A DNA stretch of 64,000 nt from DASQZT01 sp035638575 (GTDB lineage Bacteria; Acidobacteriota; Terriglobia; Bryobacterales; Bryobacteraceae): contig DASQZT010000297.1 in the NCBI GenBank assembly GCA_035638575.1, positions 1 to 64,000 of the forward strand, in the 5' to 3' direction. Both the position numbers and the translations under genes were made by a program. The notes beneath the pieces are model-generated. The model had not been told where the DNA came from, did no database searches, and was given only the letters and a program-made list of their open reading frames with translations. Shown one piece after another: positions 41,607 through 49,371 of this stretch (its first letter is position 1; each line of letters opens with the position of its first letter).

Positions 41607-43481
41607 CTATCGCGCGCCGGCGATCTCGTGGCGCCGCTCGCGTTTCACGTCCTGCTCGTATTGCGCCCGCGCCCGCCGCACCGAATCCGACTCGGAAACT
41701 TCCGCGATGGCCACGTCCCACCAGGACTCGTACCCGGGCACGCGCTGCTCCTTGTCCACCTCGATGACCACCGCGGTGGTGCGGTTGTGGCCGCGCATCG
41801 CCTCGAGCGCCTGCTCCAGTTCCTGGCGCGTGGTGGCTCGCACCGTGCGAGCGCCCAGGCCGGCGCAGAGGGACGCGAAATCCACCGGCACGTAATCCCC
41901 GTCGAGCTGTCCGCCGGCCGTGCGGCAGCGGTAGTCGGTGCCGAAGCCTTTCGAGCCGATCGCTTGCGACAGCCCGCCGATGCTCGAATACCCGTGGTTG
42001 TCCACGACCACCAGGTTGAGCTTGTACCCTTCCTGAATGGACGTCGCGATCTCCGAGCACATCATCAGGAACGACCCGTCGCCCACCATCACGTAGACCT
42101 CGCGCGACGGGTCCGCCATCTTGATGCCCAGGCCGCCGGCGATCTCGTATCCCATGCACGAGTAGCCGTACTCCATGTGGTAGCCGCCGGGCTGGCGCGT
42201 GCGCCACAGCTTGTGCAGGTCGCCGGGCAGGCTCCCGGCCGCGTTCACCACCACGTCCTGAGGACGGGCCGCGCGGCTCACTGCGCCGATGACCTCGCCC
42301 TGGCTGATGGGCGGCCCGTGCCGAAGGTTGAAAATGCGATCGGTTTCTTCTTCCCAGCGCGCCCGCCATTCCGCGATGCACCCGGCGTAAGCCGGATCGA
42401 CGGTGTACCCGGAGAGCGCCGCTTCCATCTGCTCCAGTGCGGCGCGCGCATCCGCCGGCACCGGCAAGCCGGCGTGCTTCAGCGAATCGAATTCGGCCAC
42501 GTTGATGTTGACGAACCGCACGCCGGGGTTCTGGAACGCGGTCTTCGACGCAGTGGTGAAGTCGCTGAGACGAGTGCCCACGGCGATGACCACATCGGCC
42601 TCGCGAGCGGCGATGTTCGCGCCCGGCGTGCCAGTCACCCCCATGGCGCCGAGGTTTTGCGGATGGTCGAATGGCAGCGATCCCTTGCCCCCCTGCGTCT
42701 CGCCGGCCGGAATTCCGGTGCGGCGCAACAAGCTGGCGAGCGCCTCGCCGGCCTCGCTGTAGAGCACGCCGCCGCCCGCCACCAGCAGCGGCCGTCGAGC
42801 CGTGCGAATGGCCGCCACCGCCCGCTCCAGCATGACCGGCTCCGGCGCCTGCCGGGGAATGTGCCACACCCGCTTTTCGAACATCTCCGCCGGGTAGTCC
42901 CAGGCCTCGGTTTGCACATCCTGGGGCAGCGCCAGCACCACCGCGCCCGTCTGTGCGGGAGACGTCAATACGCGCATCGCCTCCACCGCCGAGCAGGGAA
43001 GCTGGTCCGCGCGGTTGATGCGGTCCCAATAGCGCGACACCGGCTTGAAAGCGTCGTTTACGGAAATGTCCTGGCTGCGCTCGCTCTCCAGCTGCTGCAG
43101 AACCGGCGCGACGTTTCGGCGGGCGAAGATGTCGCCCGGCAACAACAGTACCGGGATGCGGTTGATCGTGGCCGTCGCGGCGCCGGTAATCATGTTGGTG
43201 GCGCCTGGTCCAATGGAAGACAGGCACGCGAACGCGGACAGCCGCTTTCTCGCCTTGGCAAAAGCCGTCGCGATGTGCACGGCTGCCTGCTCGTTGCGGC
43301 AGAGATAATACGGAAAGTCGGGATTCTGTTGCAGCGCCTGTCCGAAGCCCGCGATAATGCCGTGCCCGAAGATGCCCCAGGCGCCTTCGAAGAAACGGTG
43401 CTCCCGGCCGTCGCGCTCGACGTACTGATTCTTGAGAAAGCCCAACAGGGCTTGTGCCATCGTCAACCGGCGTGTTGCCAT
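41607..43481 (-). CDS. iolD: IolD, 3D-trihydroxycyclohexane-1,2-dione acylhydrolase
   Basis: A 624-aa thiamine-diphosphate enzyme that hydrolyses the cyclic dione of inositol breakdown to 5-deoxy-D-glucuronate. The N-terminus RRLTMAQALLGFLKNQYVER and FFEGAWGIFGHGIIAGFGQA are typical of IolD. The cofactor-binding Glu region (RNEQAAVHIATAFAK) and the motif GDGSFLMMCSEIATSIQEGY with downstream Asn bind TPP and metal. The normal family length is about 620-640. ATG 43481 is chosen because AAGGAGG precedes it; the upstream in-frame extension overlaps the aldolase gene. It lies 19 bp after the aldolase gene in the same operon. Confidence 0.94.
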   Translation of the reverse strand: MATRRLTMAQALLGFLKNQYVERDGREHRFFEGAWGIFGHGIIAGFGQALQQNPDFPYYLCRNEQAAVHIATAFAKARKRLSAFACLSSIGPGATNMITGAATATINRIPVLLLPGDIFARRNVAPVLQQLESERSQDISVNDAFKPVSRYWDRINRADQLPCSAVEAMRVLTSPAQTGAVVLALPQDVQTEAWDYPAEMFEKRVWHIPRQAPEPVMLERAVAAIRTARRPLLVAGGGVLYSEAGEALASLLRRTGIPAGETQGGKGSLPFDHPQNLGAMGVTGTPGANIAAREADVVIAVGTRLSDFTTASKTAFQNPGVRFVNINVAEFDSLKHAGLPVPADARAALEQMEAALSGYTVDPAYAGCIAEWRARWEEETDRIFNLRHGPPISQGEVIGAVSRAARPQDVVVNAAGSLPGDLHKLWRTRQPGGYHMEYGYSCMGYEIAGGLGIKMADPSREVYVMVGDGSFLMMCSEIATSIQEGYKLNLVVVDNHGYSSIGGLSQAIGSKGFGTDYRCRTAGGQLDGDYVPVDFASLCAGLGARTVRATTRQELEQALEAMRGHNRTTAVVIEVDKEQRVPGYESWWDVAIAEVSESDSVRRARAQYEQDVKRERRHEIAGAR

Positions 43482-43500
43482 CGATACCCTCCTTGTCTCC

Positions 43501-44517
43501 TCAGCTCGGAAAGTGGCGCGCGATACGGTCCATGTCGCGCCCCCGATTCGCATCGTAGGAATGAATTGCCTCTTCGACGGTCCACCCTTCGTGGATGATC
43601 CCGCCGGCCGCATCCGCCACGGCGAGCGGATCTTCGGCGCCCGGATACAACACGTTTCTCCCCACCAGTGCGCCGCGCACGTTGCTGCCCGCCGCCAAAG
43701 CCGAGCGCAGTTGCCCCAGAAACGGCGCCGCGTCGCCCGCCGATTCGCCGCCCAGCAGCAGAATTGGCAGCGTGGTGGACCGCGCCACCGCGCCGTAGCC
43801 CTCGCAATAGGGCAGCTTCAGCCACAGGTAGCGGCTGCTGTCGCCGAGCGCGGACGCCACTCCCGCCAGGCGCGCCAACGCCTCGGCGGTCTTCACCACG
43901 GTGTAGCCCTTTTCCGCCCTGTTGACCGGGAGCGGCTCGAGAAACACCGGCAGGGCGCGCGACGACGACTCCGAGATCGCCACCGCGCAGGCCAGCAGCG
44001 TCCGGAGCGAGGCGGGCTCGTTGTCGTCCACGCGCAGCAAAAGCTTGACGCCATCCAGCAAACGTTCTTGGCACACGGCCGGCGAGGGGCCGGTGACCGG
44101 ATCGTCCAACTCCCAGGCGGAACCGGCCAGGCCGCCCCGGTTCAGGCTGGCGATGGCGAGCTTGCCATCCAGCAGCGGCGCTCCGCCGGCCTCGCGCAGA
44201 AGACCGTCGATGATCATCAAATCGTCCAGAATGTCCATGGTTGCCATCACCCCATCGACGCGGCTGCCGGCGAGCACCCGCAGGATGCGGGCCAGATACT
44301 CGTGCCGGTCGCACATCGCCAGGGCGTCGTTGCCGACCCCGGTTACGCGGCGCGCGGGATGATCCGCCGCCAGGATGTTCAGCTTCCCGCCGGGCGCGAG
44401 CCGGGTGCGCCGGATGCGGCAGCGGGCGGAGCGCGCGACGAATTCGGGGTCGTGGACCCGCGTGTCGGTCAGCTTTTCGAGAACCGCGGCGGGAAGGAAC
44501 TGTTGGGCGGAGAACAT
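43501..44517 (-). CDS. Cgl0158-type (beta/alpha)8 aldolase of the iol operon
   Basis: A 338-aa TIM-barrel protein that I recognise as the Cgl0158 type, found in inositol gene clusters of actinobacteria (from memory). Segments: GKLNILAADHPARRVTGVGN, ATMDILDDLMIIDGLL, LNRGGLAGSAWELDD, and the likely Schiff-base Lys234 in YLWLKLPYCEGYGAV followed by PILLLGGESAGDAAPF. By position it would cleave 2-deoxy-5-keto-gluconate-6-phosphate to dihydroxyacetone phosphate and malonate semialdehyde, the job of IolJ in Bacillus. No separate IolJ is present in the operon, which supports this. It starts 9 bp after iolC. Confidence 0.8.
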   Translation of the reverse strand: MFSAQQFLPAAVLEKLTDTRVHDPEFVARSARCRIRRTRLAPGGKLNILAADHPARRVTGVGNDALAMCDRHEYLARILRVLAGSRVDGVMATMDILDDLMIIDGLLREAGGAPLLDGKLAIASLNRGGLAGSAWELDDPVTGPSPAVCQERLLDGVKLLLRVDDNEPASLRTLLACAVAISESSSRALPVFLEPLPVNRAEKGYTVVKTAEALARLAGVASALGDSSRYLWLKLPYCEGYGAVARSTTLPILLLGGESAGDAAPFLGQLRSALAAGSNVRGALVGRNVLYPGAEDPLAVADAAGGIIHEGWTVEEAIHSYDANRGRDMDRIARHFPS

Positions 44518-44526
44518 GGCGATTCC

Positions 44527-45483
44527 CTATCGCGACGGCACCGCGCGGGCGCGGCTCTGCGAGATCATCGCTTCCACTTCGGTGAGAGCCGGCATGGCCT
44601 CCGAGCAGCTCAAACGGCTCACCACGATGGCCGCCGCGGCGTTGCCGTAGTGCAGGCATTCGGTCAGCGGCTTGTTCTTGATCAGCGCGTAGAGGAAGCC
44701 CGAGGCAAACCCGTCACCCGCGCCGATCGTGGAGACCACGTCCACGGCATAGGGCGGCAGGAATACCGAATCGTCGCCCGTCCAGACGCGCGTTCCTGTC
44801 TCCCCCAGTTTCGAGACGAGAATCGGCACGCCCGCCCGGCGCAGCTTCCTCGACGCGGCTTCGAGATCGCTCTCGCCGGCCACCAGCGTCAACTCGATCT
44901 GGTTGCCGATCAGGATATCGATGAACGGCAGCGCGAGCCGCACCGCCAGCCCGGCCTCTTCGGGACTTCTCCACGACATGGGGCGGTAATCCACGTCGAA
45001 CACCACCCGGCAGCCCGCCTGTTTGGCTCGCTCCAGGGCGCGATACGTGGATTCGCGCGACGGCGAACAGCACAGCGAAGTGCCGTTGGTGACGAACATT
45101 CCGGCGCCGGCCACGTAGTCCAGATCGGCCGCGGTGGCGTCGAGTTGCGTATCCACGGCGTCGTGGCGGTAGAACACTTGCGGGAAGCTGTTGGGCGGCG
45201 AGACCTCGGTGATGGCCAGCGACGGCAGGAATCCCGGTGCGATCTGCACGTGGCTCGTGTCCACGTTCTCCTGGTTGAGAAACTCGATCAGGAAGCGGCT
45301 CAGGCTGTCGTTGCCCAGGCAACTGACGATGCCCGTGCGGGCGCCCAGCCGCGCCAGTCCCACCGCCATGTTGGCGCTGGAGCCGCCCAGATAGCGGGAA
45401 AAGCGGCGCGCCTGCGGCAGCGGCACATGCGGCTCCTCCGAGTAAAGATCGTAACCGATTCTGCCCAGTATGACGACGTCCAT
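44527..45483 (-). CDS. iolC: IolC, 5-dehydro-2-deoxygluconokinase
   Basis: A 318-aa sugar kinase of the PfkB/ribokinase family. N-terminus MDVVILGRIGYDLYSEEPHV, first signature YLGGSSANMAVGLARLGART, and the second PfkB signature with the catalytic Asp in STIGAGDGFASGFLYALI. The combination with iolB and iolD and the YDLYSEE motif fit IolC rather than a generic ribokinase. It phosphorylates 2-deoxy-5-keto-D-gluconate in the cytoplasm. It lies 7 bp after iolB. Confidence 0.92.
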   Translation of the reverse strand: MDVVILGRIGYDLYSEEPHVPLPQARRFSRYLGGSSANMAVGLARLGARTGIVSCLGNDSLSRFLIEFLNQENVDTSHVQIAPGFLPSLAITEVSPPNSFPQVFYRHDAVDTQLDATAADLDYVAGAGMFVTNGTSLCCSPSRESTYRALERAKQAGCRVVFDVDYRPMSWRSPEEAGLAVRLALPFIDILIGNQIELTLVAGESDLEAASRKLRRAGVPILVSKLGETGTRVWTGDDSVFLPPYAVDVVSTIGAGDGFASGFLYALIKNKPLTECLHYGNAAAAIVVSRLSCSEAMPALTEVEAMISQSRARAVPSR

Positions 45484-45490
45484 AGTCTCC

Positions 45491-46303
45491 TCAGAACAGC
45501 GGCACTCGCGGATCCTGTTCGCGCCACGTCTCGCGCACCCACGCGTAGTCGGGGTCGTCGGAGGCCGCCATCGAGCGGGCCGAGCCTGCCAGCGCGTTCA
45601 GGTAGTAAACGTTGTAGCCGTGCGCCGCCACCACCGGGTGGTAGCCTTCTGGAACCAGCACCAGTTCGCGGTCGCGCACCGTGAGAGTGGCGTCCAGGCG
45701 GCGGTCGGCGGTGTAGACGCGCTGAATCGCGTAACCTTCCGCCCGATCGATCCGGTAGTAGTAGATCTCTTCCAGGTCCACCTCGCCGGGCGGGTTGTGC
45801 ACGTCGTGTTTGTGCGGCGGATAGCTGGACCAGTTGCCCGCTGGCGTGTAGACTTCGACCACCAGGAGGCGCTGCGCGGGGAAGTCCGGCGTCAGCATGT
45901 GGTGGATCTGCCGCGTGGCGTTGCCTCCGCCGCGAATTTCCACGCGGACCTCGTCCGGGGTTACCAGTTTCGCCGGGAAACGCTCTTCGGCACGGCAATA
46001 GCAGAAGGCGAGGTCGCAATCGCTCTCGGCGGTGACGCGGAAGGAGGTCGCTACAGGCAGGTAGAGCGTGAACGGGCGGCCCTCGAACACATTCGCGCGC
46101 GCCCCGATATTCGTCCAGTTGCCCGCCGAAGACTCCACCGAGCAGCGGCCGCCGAGCAGCACGACGGCCAGTTCACGGCCCGCGGTCTCGCCGCCGAACT
46201 CCTCGCCGCATCCCAGCGCGCGGGTTTCAAATGAGAGGTATTCGTAGCCGAAATCTTCGGTCCGGCCGGTGAATCTCTCGGGGTGAATCAGAAGGTCGGT
46301 CAT
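45491..46303 (-). CDS. iolB: IolB, 5-deoxy-glucuronate isomerase
   Basis: A 270-aa double-cupin isomerase that converts 5-deoxy-D-glucuronate to 2-deoxy-5-keto-D-gluconate. Diagnostic segments: YEYLSFETRALGCGEEFGGE, FCYCRAEERFPAKLVTPDEV, EVYTPAGNWSSYPPHKHD (HxH), EEIYYYRIDRAEGYAIQRVY and VPEGYHPVVAAHGYNVYYLN. Length is normal. Its ATG overlaps the stop codon of the LacI-type regulator gene (ATGA), so the two are translationally coupled. Confidence 0.94.
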   Translation of the reverse strand: MTDLLIHPERFTGRTEDFGYEYLSFETRALGCGEEFGGETAGRELAVVLLGGRCSVESSAGNWTNIGARANVFEGRPFTLYLPVATSFRVTAESDCDLAFCYCRAEERFPAKLVTPDEVRVEIRGGGNATRQIHHMLTPDFPAQRLLVVEVYTPAGNWSSYPPHKHDVHNPPGEVDLEEIYYYRIDRAEGYAIQRVYTADRRLDATLTVRDRELVLVPEGYHPVVAAHGYNVYYLNALAGSARSMAASDDPDYAWVRETWREQDPRVPLF

Positions 46304-47343
46304 ATTCGTTCCTTGGGCGGCGCCGTGGACTCCCGCACGATCAGATCCCCCGGCACCTTCAGGTTGTGGTCGCGCCGGCCGCCGGCCAGCAGGTCCAGCA
46401 GCGTCTCCATGGCCATGCGTCCCATCTGATGCATCGGCTGCCGCACGGTCGTCAGTGGCGGATTCAGGTAACGGCTGATGTAGAGATCGTCGAAGCCCAC
46501 GATGGAAAGGTCCGAGGGCACGCGCAGGTCGCGGGCGAACGCCTCCCGCATCGCGCCCAGCGCGGAGAGGTCGTTATAACAGAAGACGGCGGTGGGAGGA
46601 TGCGGAAGTGCCAGCAGGTGCGCCATCGCCGGGCCCGCGCCTTCTGGCTTGCCGTCGCCCTGCGCCACCAGTTCCGGCTCGAGCGCCAGCCCCGCCTCCT
46701 CGAGCGCGCGCCGGTACCCGGAGAATCGCTCCGTCTCGGACTGGTGTCCGTAACGGTCTCCGAGGTAGGCAATGTGGCGGTGGCCGAGCCCCACGAGGTG
46801 CCGGGTAGCCTCCAGAGCGGCCTCCGCGTTGGCGATCATCACGGAGTGGACGAACTCGCTCGGATGCTGGTTGTTCAGCAGCACGATCGGAACCCGCATG
46901 CGTGAGAGCAGCGGCACGTACATAGCCCCCACGCGCGACGAAGTGACGATAATGCCGTCCACGCGTCTCTCCTCGAGGGACTGCGCTACGCGGACTTCGC
47001 GTTCCGGATCGGCGTGCGAGTTGGCGAGGAAGACGGAATAGCCCTTCTCGGTGGCCACTTCCTCGATGCCGCTGACGACTCCCGCGACGAAAGGATCAGC
47101 GATGTTGGTCACCACCACTCCGATCGCGTCGCTGCGCCGCGTGACCAGGCTGCGCGCCGCCGCGCTGGGCGCATAGCCGGCTTCCCGGGCGATGCGCCGG
47201 ATGCGCCCGGCGGTCGCCTCGCTGATCAGGCGGCTGCTCCTGAGGGCGCGCGACACGGTGGAGTGGGAGACATTGGCCAGTTGCGCGATGTCCTTGATGG
47301 AGGCACGTTTCACGGCGGCAGGAGCATCCTCCCGGGGTTTCAT
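46300..47343 (-). CDS. LacI-family regulator of the inositol operon
   Basis: A 347-aa LacI/GalR repressor. The DNA-binding helix-turn-helix is at residues about 14-60 (ASIKDIAQLANVSHSTVSRA, with SEATAGRIRRIAREAGYAPS as the hinge region). The rest is a periplasmic-binding-protein-like sensor (IGVVVTNIADPFVAGVVSGI, VHSVMIANAEAALEATRHLV, SIVGFDDLYISRYLNPPLTT). ATG 47343 is chosen; further upstream the frame runs through its own promoter and operator and is not coding. It is the first gene of the iol operon, coupled to iolB, and its promoter holds a perfect LacI-type palindrome, so it most likely represses itself and the operon until inositol or a catabolite binds. Confidence 0.9.
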   Translation of the reverse strand: MKPREDAPAAVKRASIKDIAQLANVSHSTVSRALRSSRLISEATAGRIRRIAREAGYAPSAAARSLVTRRSDAIGVVVTNIADPFVAGVVSGIEEVATEKGYSVFLANSHADPEREVRVAQSLEERRVDGIIVTSSRVGAMYVPLLSRMRVPIVLLNNQHPSEFVHSVMIANAEAALEATRHLVGLGHRHIAYLGDRYGHQSETERFSGYRRALEEAGLALEPELVAQGDGKPEGAGPAMAHLLALPHPPTAVFCYNDLSALGAMREAFARDLRVPSDLSIVGFDDLYISRYLNPPLTTVRQPMHQMGRMAMETLLDLLAGGRRDHNLKVPGDLIVRESTAPPKERI

Positions 47344-47354
47344 GGTCAGCTCTG

Positions 47355-47368
47355 TGCACACGTGTGCA
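47355..47368. promoter_or_regulatory. LacI-type operator of the iol operon
   Basis: TGCACACGTGTGCA is a perfect 14-bp palindrome centred on CG, the usual form of LacI/GalR operators. It lies 12-25 nt upstream of the regulator ATG and just downstream of the expected transcription start (about 47374), so bound repressor would block transcription. Confidence 0.7.
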
Positions 47369-47380
47369 TGAACTGAAAAC

Positions 47381-47409
47381 AGTGTAGTGCAGCCGCGCGC
47401 GGCGGTCAA
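47381..47409 (-). promoter_or_regulatory. Sigma-70-type promoter of the iol operon
   Basis: On the minus strand TTGACC (47409 to 47404) and TACACT (47386 to 47381) are separated by exactly 17 bp. It is one of the best promoters in the window. The palindromic operator lies directly downstream. Confidence 0.7.
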
Positions 47410-47485
47410 GCCGTTCCATTCGCATGCGCCGTTTGCGCTATCGTGAACGTGTGACAGTCTCGACCACAGTGAAGGAGGAATCCGG

Positions 47486-48471
47486 ATGTCTCTTCGAAAA
47501 ACTATGGCGCATGCGGTCCTGCTCACCGCTATGATCGCCGCGGCGACTGCCGCAACACCGCCCGGCATCCCCGACGGGTGGACGGACGGTTATGTGTACG
47601 CCAACGGAATCCGCATCCACTACTACCACGCGATCCCCGCGCCCGGTAAGCCGGTAATCGTAATGGCCCACGGTGCTACCGACATCGGGCTCTCCTGGAC
47701 CACGCTGACGAACGAGCTCCAGGCCGGCTACGACATCTACATGACGGACGCACGCGGCCATGGCCTGTCGGACCCGCCCACGGCGGCGGATACGGGGGAC
47801 ACCGGCGTCGAAGACCTGGCTTTATTCACGCGATGAAGCTGGAACGGCCCATATTGATGGGCCATTCGATGGGGGCGTCCACCGTGATCCGGCTTGCGGC
47901 GAGGTACACCGATCTTCCGCGCGCTGTTATCCTGCTTGACCCCGGCCTTGGCGCTCCCGCGGGAGCCGGCCGTGGCGCCGGCGCCGCGAGCGCAGGGGGA
48001 TCTGCTGGCCGCGGCCAGGGTGCCGCGCCTGCTTCGGGATCCGCCGGCCGCGGTGCGGCCGCACCCTTAGTCATGGGGGGCACTCCGGAGGCCCTGGTGG
48101 CACAGAACAACCGGCCCTTCGACGACCTTGTGGCGCAGTGCCGGCAGCAGACGCCGAAATGGGATCCGCTCGATTGCGCATACTGGGCGGTTTCAAAAAA
48201 GCAATATCACGGTTCGTACGCGGCCGCCGGCGGGCGCGGCCCCGGAGGCGGAGGCGGCATGAGCACCATGGACGCGCTTGCCAGAATCACCGTCCCGGCG
48301 CTGATCCTCAAACAGGATGCCCCGCCGGAGACGAGGAAGGCAAACGAAGAAGCCGCGAAGGTGCTGAAAAACGGAAAGCTGGTCCACATCGACGGCGCAG
48401 GACACAACCTCCACCACGATCAGAGGCAGCGCACCCTGGAAGTGTTGAAGCCCTTCTTGGCTTCGATTTGA
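47486..48471 (+). pseudogene. Secreted alpha/beta hydrolase with a frameshift
   Basis: Two overlapping frames encode one hydrolase. 47486-47836 gives a signal peptide (HAVLLTAMIAAATAATPP), the oxyanion region VIVMAHGATDIGLSW and DARGHGLSDPP, ending in a stop just after VEDLALFTR. 47833-48471, in another frame, continues with MKLERPILMGHSMGASTVIR (nucleophile Ser) and the C-terminal His in DGAGHNLHHDQRQ. Relatives read through as VEDLA, about two residues, then I-x-A-M-K-L-E-R-P, so about one base (or four) is missing around 47818-47832. The C-terminal part also contains a long Gly/Ala/Arg/Ser-rich insert between about 47945 and 48080. AAGGAGG precedes ATG 47486. It could be a sequencing error, a recent mutation, or (less likely) coupled reinitiation at ATGA. 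The gene is divergent from the iol operon. Confidence 0.75.
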
Positions 48472-48497
48472 GGCGGTCGCCACGTCGGCGCTCCGCC

Positions 48498-49292
48498 TCA
48501 TCGGCCAGGAACCTCTTGCCCAAAAGTCACCGTCGAGTCCACCCGGTACATCTGAACGCTGGCCCCCGCCGGCCGCAGCATTTCGAGAACAATCGCGTCG
48601 CCCCGGGCGGTCAGGGAGAAGTGTGAGTTCCCGCCGCGGGCCACCGGATACTGCCGCGATCCGAACGGCGGCACCAGCTCCAGGATGGTCTCCGAACAGA
48701 CCGGCGTCAGCTCGTCCGCCGGCCGGTCTTTTTGGGGAACCGAGTACAGCACCCCGGACGAATAGCATCCCTGAACCCGGGCCGGTCGCTCCGACGTGTT
48801 GATGAGCGCGATGATCCCGTCGTCACCGCCGTTCACGGCGCCGGAAAACCAGGGGTTGCGAGTGGGCCATGCCACGTCGCGAACGGTGGTGTGCAGCTCA
48901 TCGGCGGCCAGGCACTCGGTGGTGCCGCTCACCGCCAGGACTGGCGAGAGCTCGGGCGACGGAACCTTCTCGCGCACCCGCACCCACGCGCCGGCGGTCT
49001 CCTCCGGCAGTTGCAGCTTGTACTCGGCGTGCTCGCCCGCGCTCAGACGCACCTGGATTCCGCTGTGTCCCACCAGCGGAGCCAGGGCGCCGGTGCTCTT
49101 GTGCGCCTCCACCTCGGCGGCAACTTCCCGGTTTCCCATGTTCTGCAACTCCACCGCCGACCAGCACGAAGAACTGTAAGCCAGCCATGGCACGATGCTC
49201 TCCACCACTCTCTCGCGCGGCTCGGTCTGAGCCAGACCTTTCCCCGCCGCCAGCAGACAGACGAGCACACAGAAAAGCGGCCTCACACCCAT
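48498..49292 (-). CDS. Secreted protein of unknown function
   Basis: A 264-aa exported protein that I do not recognise. With ATG 49292 it begins with a clear signal peptide (MGVRPLFCVLVCLLAAGKGL, cleavage after LAQ); in-frame starts further upstream would bury it. The mature part looks all-beta (SSSCWSAVELQNMGNREVAA, AEYKLQLPEETAGAWVRVRE, GIIALINTSERPARVQGCYS), similar to proteins annotated as adhesin-like or immunoglobulin-like. The Cys residues in SSSCW, ECLAAD, QGCYS and PVCSE could form two disulfides. It is divergent from the Asp-box propeller gene, 79 bp between start codons. Confidence 0.65.
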   Translation of the reverse strand: MGVRPLFCVLVCLLAAGKGLAQTEPRERVVESIVPWLAYSSSCWSAVELQNMGNREVAAEVEAHKSTGALAPLVGHSGIQVRLSAGEHAEYKLQLPEETAGAWVRVREKVPSPELSPVLAVSGTTECLAADELHTTVRDVAWPTRNPWFSGAVNGGDDGIIALINTSERPARVQGCYSSGVLYSVPQKDRPADELTPVCSETILELVPPFGSRQYPVARGGNSHFSLTARGDAIVLEMLRPAGASVQMYRVDSTVTFGQEVPGR

Positions 49293-49371
49293 ACCTTCGG
49301 CGGATTGCGTCGATCGCATTAGAGAGAAAAAGGCCGCCCTGCCCTTCCCTGATTCGTAGGACAATCGGAAA

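Noticed and set aside
40845..45684. Long plus-strand open frames (917 and 750 codons) opposite the iol genes
   Set aside because: The minus strand carries iolC, the aldolase, iolD and iolE-iolG with all key motifs. The plus frames are composition shadows.
47833..48471. The C-terminal hydrolase part as an independent complete gene
   Set aside because: It starts inside the hydrolase fold directly before the nucleophile elbow and lacks the oxyanion region, which is in the upstream frame. Better explained by a frameshift.
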